16,594 bases of DNA from the NCBI GenBank assembly GCA_934193515.1, contig CAKPVJ010000042.1:1-16594 (forward strand). The letters are read 5' to 3'. Of the stretch, positions 14,070 to 16,594 are shown piece after piece. Numbering within the stretch: the stretch's first letter is position 1; each line of letters opens with the position of its first letter. Both the position numbers and the translations under genes were made by a program. The notes under the pieces were generated by a model. It saw nothing but the letters and a program-made list of their open reading frames with translations. It did not search any database and had not been told where the DNA came from. The DNA comes from an uncultured Megasphaera sp. (lineage in GTDB: Bacteria > Bacillota > Negativicutes > Veillonellales > Megasphaeraceae).

Positions 14070-15616
14070 TACGGCTGTCCCTTCGCATCAAATCGGGACT
14101 GTATGTCATCGGCTTTACGCTCTTCTTTATCATCACGCTGATGATAGCCATTGGCGTAGGCTTTAATAAATTCTTTTATTCTGTCAAAAAAGACGGCATG
14201 ATAGAAGCCAGCCAGGAAATCAGCACGATTTATAAAGAAAAGAAAATGGACGGCGAAAGCCAGTTTGATCTCATCAGCCAGAATTTGGGTGCAGAAATCC
14301 TTATTATTGACAACAGCCAGCTTGTCTATTCGTCGCGGCCGGGACGGCGTATTTTTATTGGGCCGCCGAAAGCGGATACAAAAGACGTTGTCGTTGCCGT
14401 AGGCAAAGAAGAAGAAGCAAAAGCACATCAGGACAAAATTGTACAGCCCAAGCATATTCAAGAGATGATTGATTTGCTGCAGGGCCGGCAGCCTGATGAA
14501 GCCGAGCTGGGCAAAGTCAAACACTATCGTCCCAGTGAAACATTCCAGTATTTTAATCTAATTTCCCGCATAGACGGGCAGTCCTATGTGCTTATCAGCC
14601 AGCCCGTCGCCCCGATGCAGAAAACTATCGGCATTGTACAGCATTTTATCTTCACCTGCGGTATTATTTGGCTGCTGATTGCCGTGATTGGTACTATTTT
14701 GCTGACTAATAAAATGGTCAAGCCCCTGCTGGAGCTGAAAAAAATATCCGTTGCCATGACACATTTGAATTTTACGAAAAAATGGCACGGCAGCAATACC
14801 GATGAAATCGGAGAATTGGGACGCAGTCTTAATACTTTGTCGGACCAACTCAATCAGGCACTGGACGAGCTGCAGAAATCCAATACCCAATTAAAACAGC
14901 AGCTGGACAAGGCCAAAGAAGTAGAACATATGCGGAAATCCTTTATCTTTGCCGTATCTCATGAGCTGAAGACACCGCTGGCGATTATCCAGGGATATGC
15001 CGAAGGCCTGGACAGCCTGCAGAGTGATGAACAGACGCGGCGGCGCTATTGTCATGTCATTCAAACGGAAACGGTGAAAATGGACAATCTGGTCAAGAGC
15101 CTGCTCAACCTGTCACGGCTGGAAACCGGGGCATTTAAACTGGAAAAAATGGCCTTTGATTTTGGTGCCTTGACGGATGAAGCACAAGCCCGCTTTGCCC
15201 AGGCAGTACGCAAAAAAGATATTCGGATTACTTGGAAGCTGCCGCCGGATATGACAACCTATGGCGACCCGGAACAAATAGACTGCATCATGAGCAATTT
15301 TTTGAGCAACGCCATTGACTACACGCCGCAGGGCAAAGAAATAACGGTTTCCGGCGAAGAGTTGGGCACGGTCTATAAAGTGTTTATACACAATCAAGGG
15401 ATTCAAATTCCTGAAGAATGCCAACAACGGATTTGGGAGCCGTTTTACAAAGTAGACACGGCAAGAAGCCGCAATGTACAGCGGACCTTTGGCGGTCACG
15501 GCCTGGGATTGGGCATTGTCGCAGAGCTCGTCAAACTGCACGGACAAACCTACGGAGTATACAACACAGACGACGGCGTTACCTTTTGGTTTACCATCGA
15601 AAAAGCAAAAACATAA
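14066..15616 (+). CDS. membrane sensor histidine kinase
   Basis: A 516-residue kinase, partner of the regulator whose stop it overlaps. Membrane helices lie at about 11-33 and 187-213, enclosing a ~150-residue external sensor region. A HAMP domain (about 214-266, with NTDEIGELGRSLNTLSDQL) and a coiled linker (LDELQKSNTQLKQQLDKAKE) follow. His299 in AVSHELKTPLAIIQG is the phospho-acceptor. The ATPase domain has the N box NFLSNAIDYTP (411-421), a G1-like box HNQGIQIPEE in which Asn replaces the more usual Asp, as in a number of Firmicute kinases with the WEPFYKVDTARSR stretch, and G2 GGHGLGLGIV (476-485). The sensor region, with PGRRIFIGPPK and a charged stretch near 105-150, shows no domain I recognise, so the signal is unknown. 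Confidence 0.93.
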   Translation: MIRLSLRIKSGLYVIGFTLFFIITLMIAIGVGFNKFFYSVKKDGMIEASQEISTIYKEKKMDGESQFDLISQNLGAEILIIDNSQLVYSSRPGRRIFIGPPKADTKDVVVAVGKEEEAKAHQDKIVQPKHIQEMIDLLQGRQPDEAELGKVKHYRPSETFQYFNLISRIDGQSYVLISQPVAPMQKTIGIVQHFIFTCGIIWLLIAVIGTILLTNKMVKPLLELKKISVAMTHLNFTKKWHGSNTDEIGELGRSLNTLSDQLNQALDELQKSNTQLKQQLDKAKEVEHMRKSFIFAVSHELKTPLAIIQGYAEGLDSLQSDEQTRRRYCHVIQTETVKMDNLVKSLLNLSRLETGAFKLEKMAFDFGALTDEAQARFAQAVRKKDIRITWKLPPDMTTYGDPEQIDCIMSNFLSNAIDYTPQGKEITVSGEELGTVYKVFIHNQGIQIPEECQQRIWEPFYKVDTARSRNVQRTFGGHGLGLGIVAELVKLHGQTYGVYNTDDGVTFWFTIEKAKT

Positions 15617-15633
15617 CAGCATGTCACACTAAG

Positions 15634-15681
15634 CTGCATGCGCGTATCGAGCAACAGATAGATACGGCGTGCAGTTTTTTT
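15634..15681 (+). terminator. intrinsic terminator after the histidine kinase gene
   Basis: CTGCATGCGCGTATC (15634-15648) pairs with GATACGGCGTGCAG (15661-15674) with one wobble and one bulged G, around a 12-base loop, followed by seven T. It ends the plus-strand cluster that starts at 10920. Confidence 0.9.
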
Positions 15682-15751
15682 GCTGTCAGGAGTCTGTATG
15701 CGGCAGTATATGGCAGTTTAAGCAGGAAAAATAAATAAGGTAAGAAATCCC

Positions 15752-15780
15752 TTTACAAGTACCGTATTCAACGGTATCAT
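15752..15780 (+). promoter_or_regulatory. promoter with operator-like dyad before the broken dehydrogenase gene
   Basis: TTTACA (15752-15757) and TATCAT (15775-15780) are 17 bases apart. An inverted repeat TACCGT-ATTCA-ACGGTA (15760-15765 and 15771-15776) fills the spacer and runs into the -10, where a repressor would block the polymerase. Transcription would start near 15787, about 60 bases before the GTG start. Confidence 0.55.
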
Positions 15781-15845
15781 AAAATTGTATATGTGTGTGG
15801 TGTATCAATATATGCAATATGTATCTGCATGTAGGAGTGATAGAA

Positions 15846-16517
15846 GTGGAAATTTACGAAGCACTGGTAAATAGAAAACGTTGTGCTGCTGTGGTGGGTC
15901 TTGGGTATGTCGGCTTGCCGCTGGCAGTGGCATTGGCGAAGAAAATTCGTGTTATTGGCTATGATAATAATCCGGAAAAGGTCACTATGCTGCAGTCCGG
16001 CATAGATGTGATGGGAGAAGTAGGCAGCCAGGCATTGAAAGAAACGACGGCATTGTTTACGTCTGATGCCAAGAAACTGCAGGATGCTTCCTTTATTATT
16101 ATCGCAGTGCCAACCCCGATTAAAGAAGACCATACGCCGGATTTGACTTTCGTACAGCAGTCCAGCCGTACGGTGGGAATGAACCTTAGGGGTGGCACAA
16201 TTGTAGCGTATGAATCGACAGTATATCCCGGTGTTACAGAAGAACTCTGTGTTCGGGAATTGGAGAAGGCTTCCGGTATGACCTGCGGAACGGACTTTTT
16301 TGTAGGGTATTCGCCGGAACGCATCAATCCGGGTGATAAAGTACATACCCTAAACAATATCGCAAGATTGTTTCGGGCATGAATCCGGAAGTATGTGATG
16401 AAATTGCTAAGGTATATGAACTTGTCGTAGAGCATATTTTCAAGGTAAGTTCTATCAAAGTAGCAGAAGCGGCGAAATTGTTGGAAAATACACAGCGGGA
16501 TATTAATATTGCGTTAA
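15846..16517 (+). pseudogene. nucleotide-sugar dehydrogenase (UDP-glucose/UDP-GlcNAc/GDP-mannose dehydrogenase family), frameshifted and truncated
   Basis: The intact enzymes oxidise a nucleotide sugar to its uronic acid for capsule or surface polysaccharide. The start is GTG at 15846, with AGGAG eight bases upstream, giving MEIYEALVNRKRCAAVVGLGYVGLP with the NAD-binding GxGxxG at 18-23. VPTPIKEDHTPDLTFV, YESTVYPGVTEE and GYSPERINPGDKVHTLNNI follow normally. One base is then missing near 16361: the first frame stops at 16380-16382, while the next frame continues RKIVSGMNPEV and SSIKVAEAAKLLENTQRDINIAL. That homology ends around 16517, before the segment with the catalytic cysteine (GGHCxPxDP), so the gene is dead as it stands. 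Sequencing error could explain the indel but not easily the later break. Confidence 0.85.
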
Positions 16518-16594
16518 TCTCGTGAACTGCATCGTAATGCTTCTGGAAAGCACTATCTTCCTGTTGATGCGGAAGCGAAAGCCCGTCAGCGCCA
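16518..16594 (+). mobile_element. IS30-family transposase fragment (5'-truncated, runs off the window)
   Basis: From 16518 the frame reads SRELHRNASGKHYLPVDAEAKARQR to the window edge. SREL-x-RN followed by a Y-x-P-x-x-A-x-x-x-A-x-x-R pattern is what follows the N-terminal helix-turn-helix in IS30-family transposases (usually ..STISRELxRN). The codon before the first Ser is TAA, and the preceding bases still belong to the dehydrogenase, so the transposase N-terminus and the left end of the element are missing. Only 25 residues are visible, so the family call rests on pattern recognition. Confidence 0.55.

Noticed and set aside
15795..15845. Upstream extension of the dehydrogenase to an ATG-like start at 15795
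   Set aside because: The extra residues are unlike the family N-terminus, and AGGAG is placed for the GTG at 15846.

Overview
The window looks like chromosomal DNA from a diderm Firmicute of the Negativicutes, most likely Megasphaera or a close relative. The reasoning is that Firmicute-type gene neighbours (cysteine desulfurase-mnmA, lepA-hemW, rpsU-yqeY, folE-folB-folK) sit beside a signal-peptide beta-barrel outer-membrane protein, at moderate GC with strong Shine-Dalgarno sites. The genus is an inference from gene content only.

Layout. Bases 1-47 may be the end of an upstream gene. Bases 48-455 hold no gene but a dense degenerate repeat array (a ~157 bp composite unit with three kinds of dyad). 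From 520 to 5701 a four-gene plus-strand operon encodes tRNA sulfuration and translation functions: cysteine desulfurase, MnmA, LepA and the radical-SAM heme chaperone HemW. A consensus promoter then drives rpsU (59 aa S21) and yqeY (5847-6499). A long glutamine synthetase gene (6681-8582) follows, with its own promoter and a leader in which a small hairpin and a strong intrinsic terminator are mutually exclusive. A monocistronic outer-membrane protein (8953-9576) converges on a minus-strand membrane acyltransferase (9686-10795) over a bidirectional terminator.

From a divergent promoter region at about 10820-10890, a second plus-strand cluster runs to 15616: a six-helix membrane protein resembling an ECF-transporter S component, a DUF3592-like membrane protein, folE, folB, folK, and an OmpR-type response regulator overlapping its histidine kinase by ATGA. 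It ends in a strong terminator at 15634-15681. No terminator is visible inside, so co-transcription is plausible.

The last ~750 bases are decaying DNA. A promoter with an operator-like dyad precedes a nucleotide-sugar dehydrogenase gene that is frameshifted near 16361. It is cut off around 16517, where the sequence changes to what reads as an IS30-family transposase fragment running out of the window.

The most interesting unexplained signals are the glutamine synthetase leader (ANTAR-like antitermination candidate), the repeat array at 89-445, the SD-masking hairpin before rpsU, the S-component/folate gene linkage, and the dehydrogenase/IS30 junction. I found no CRISPR array, tRNA, rRNA or obvious defence system.
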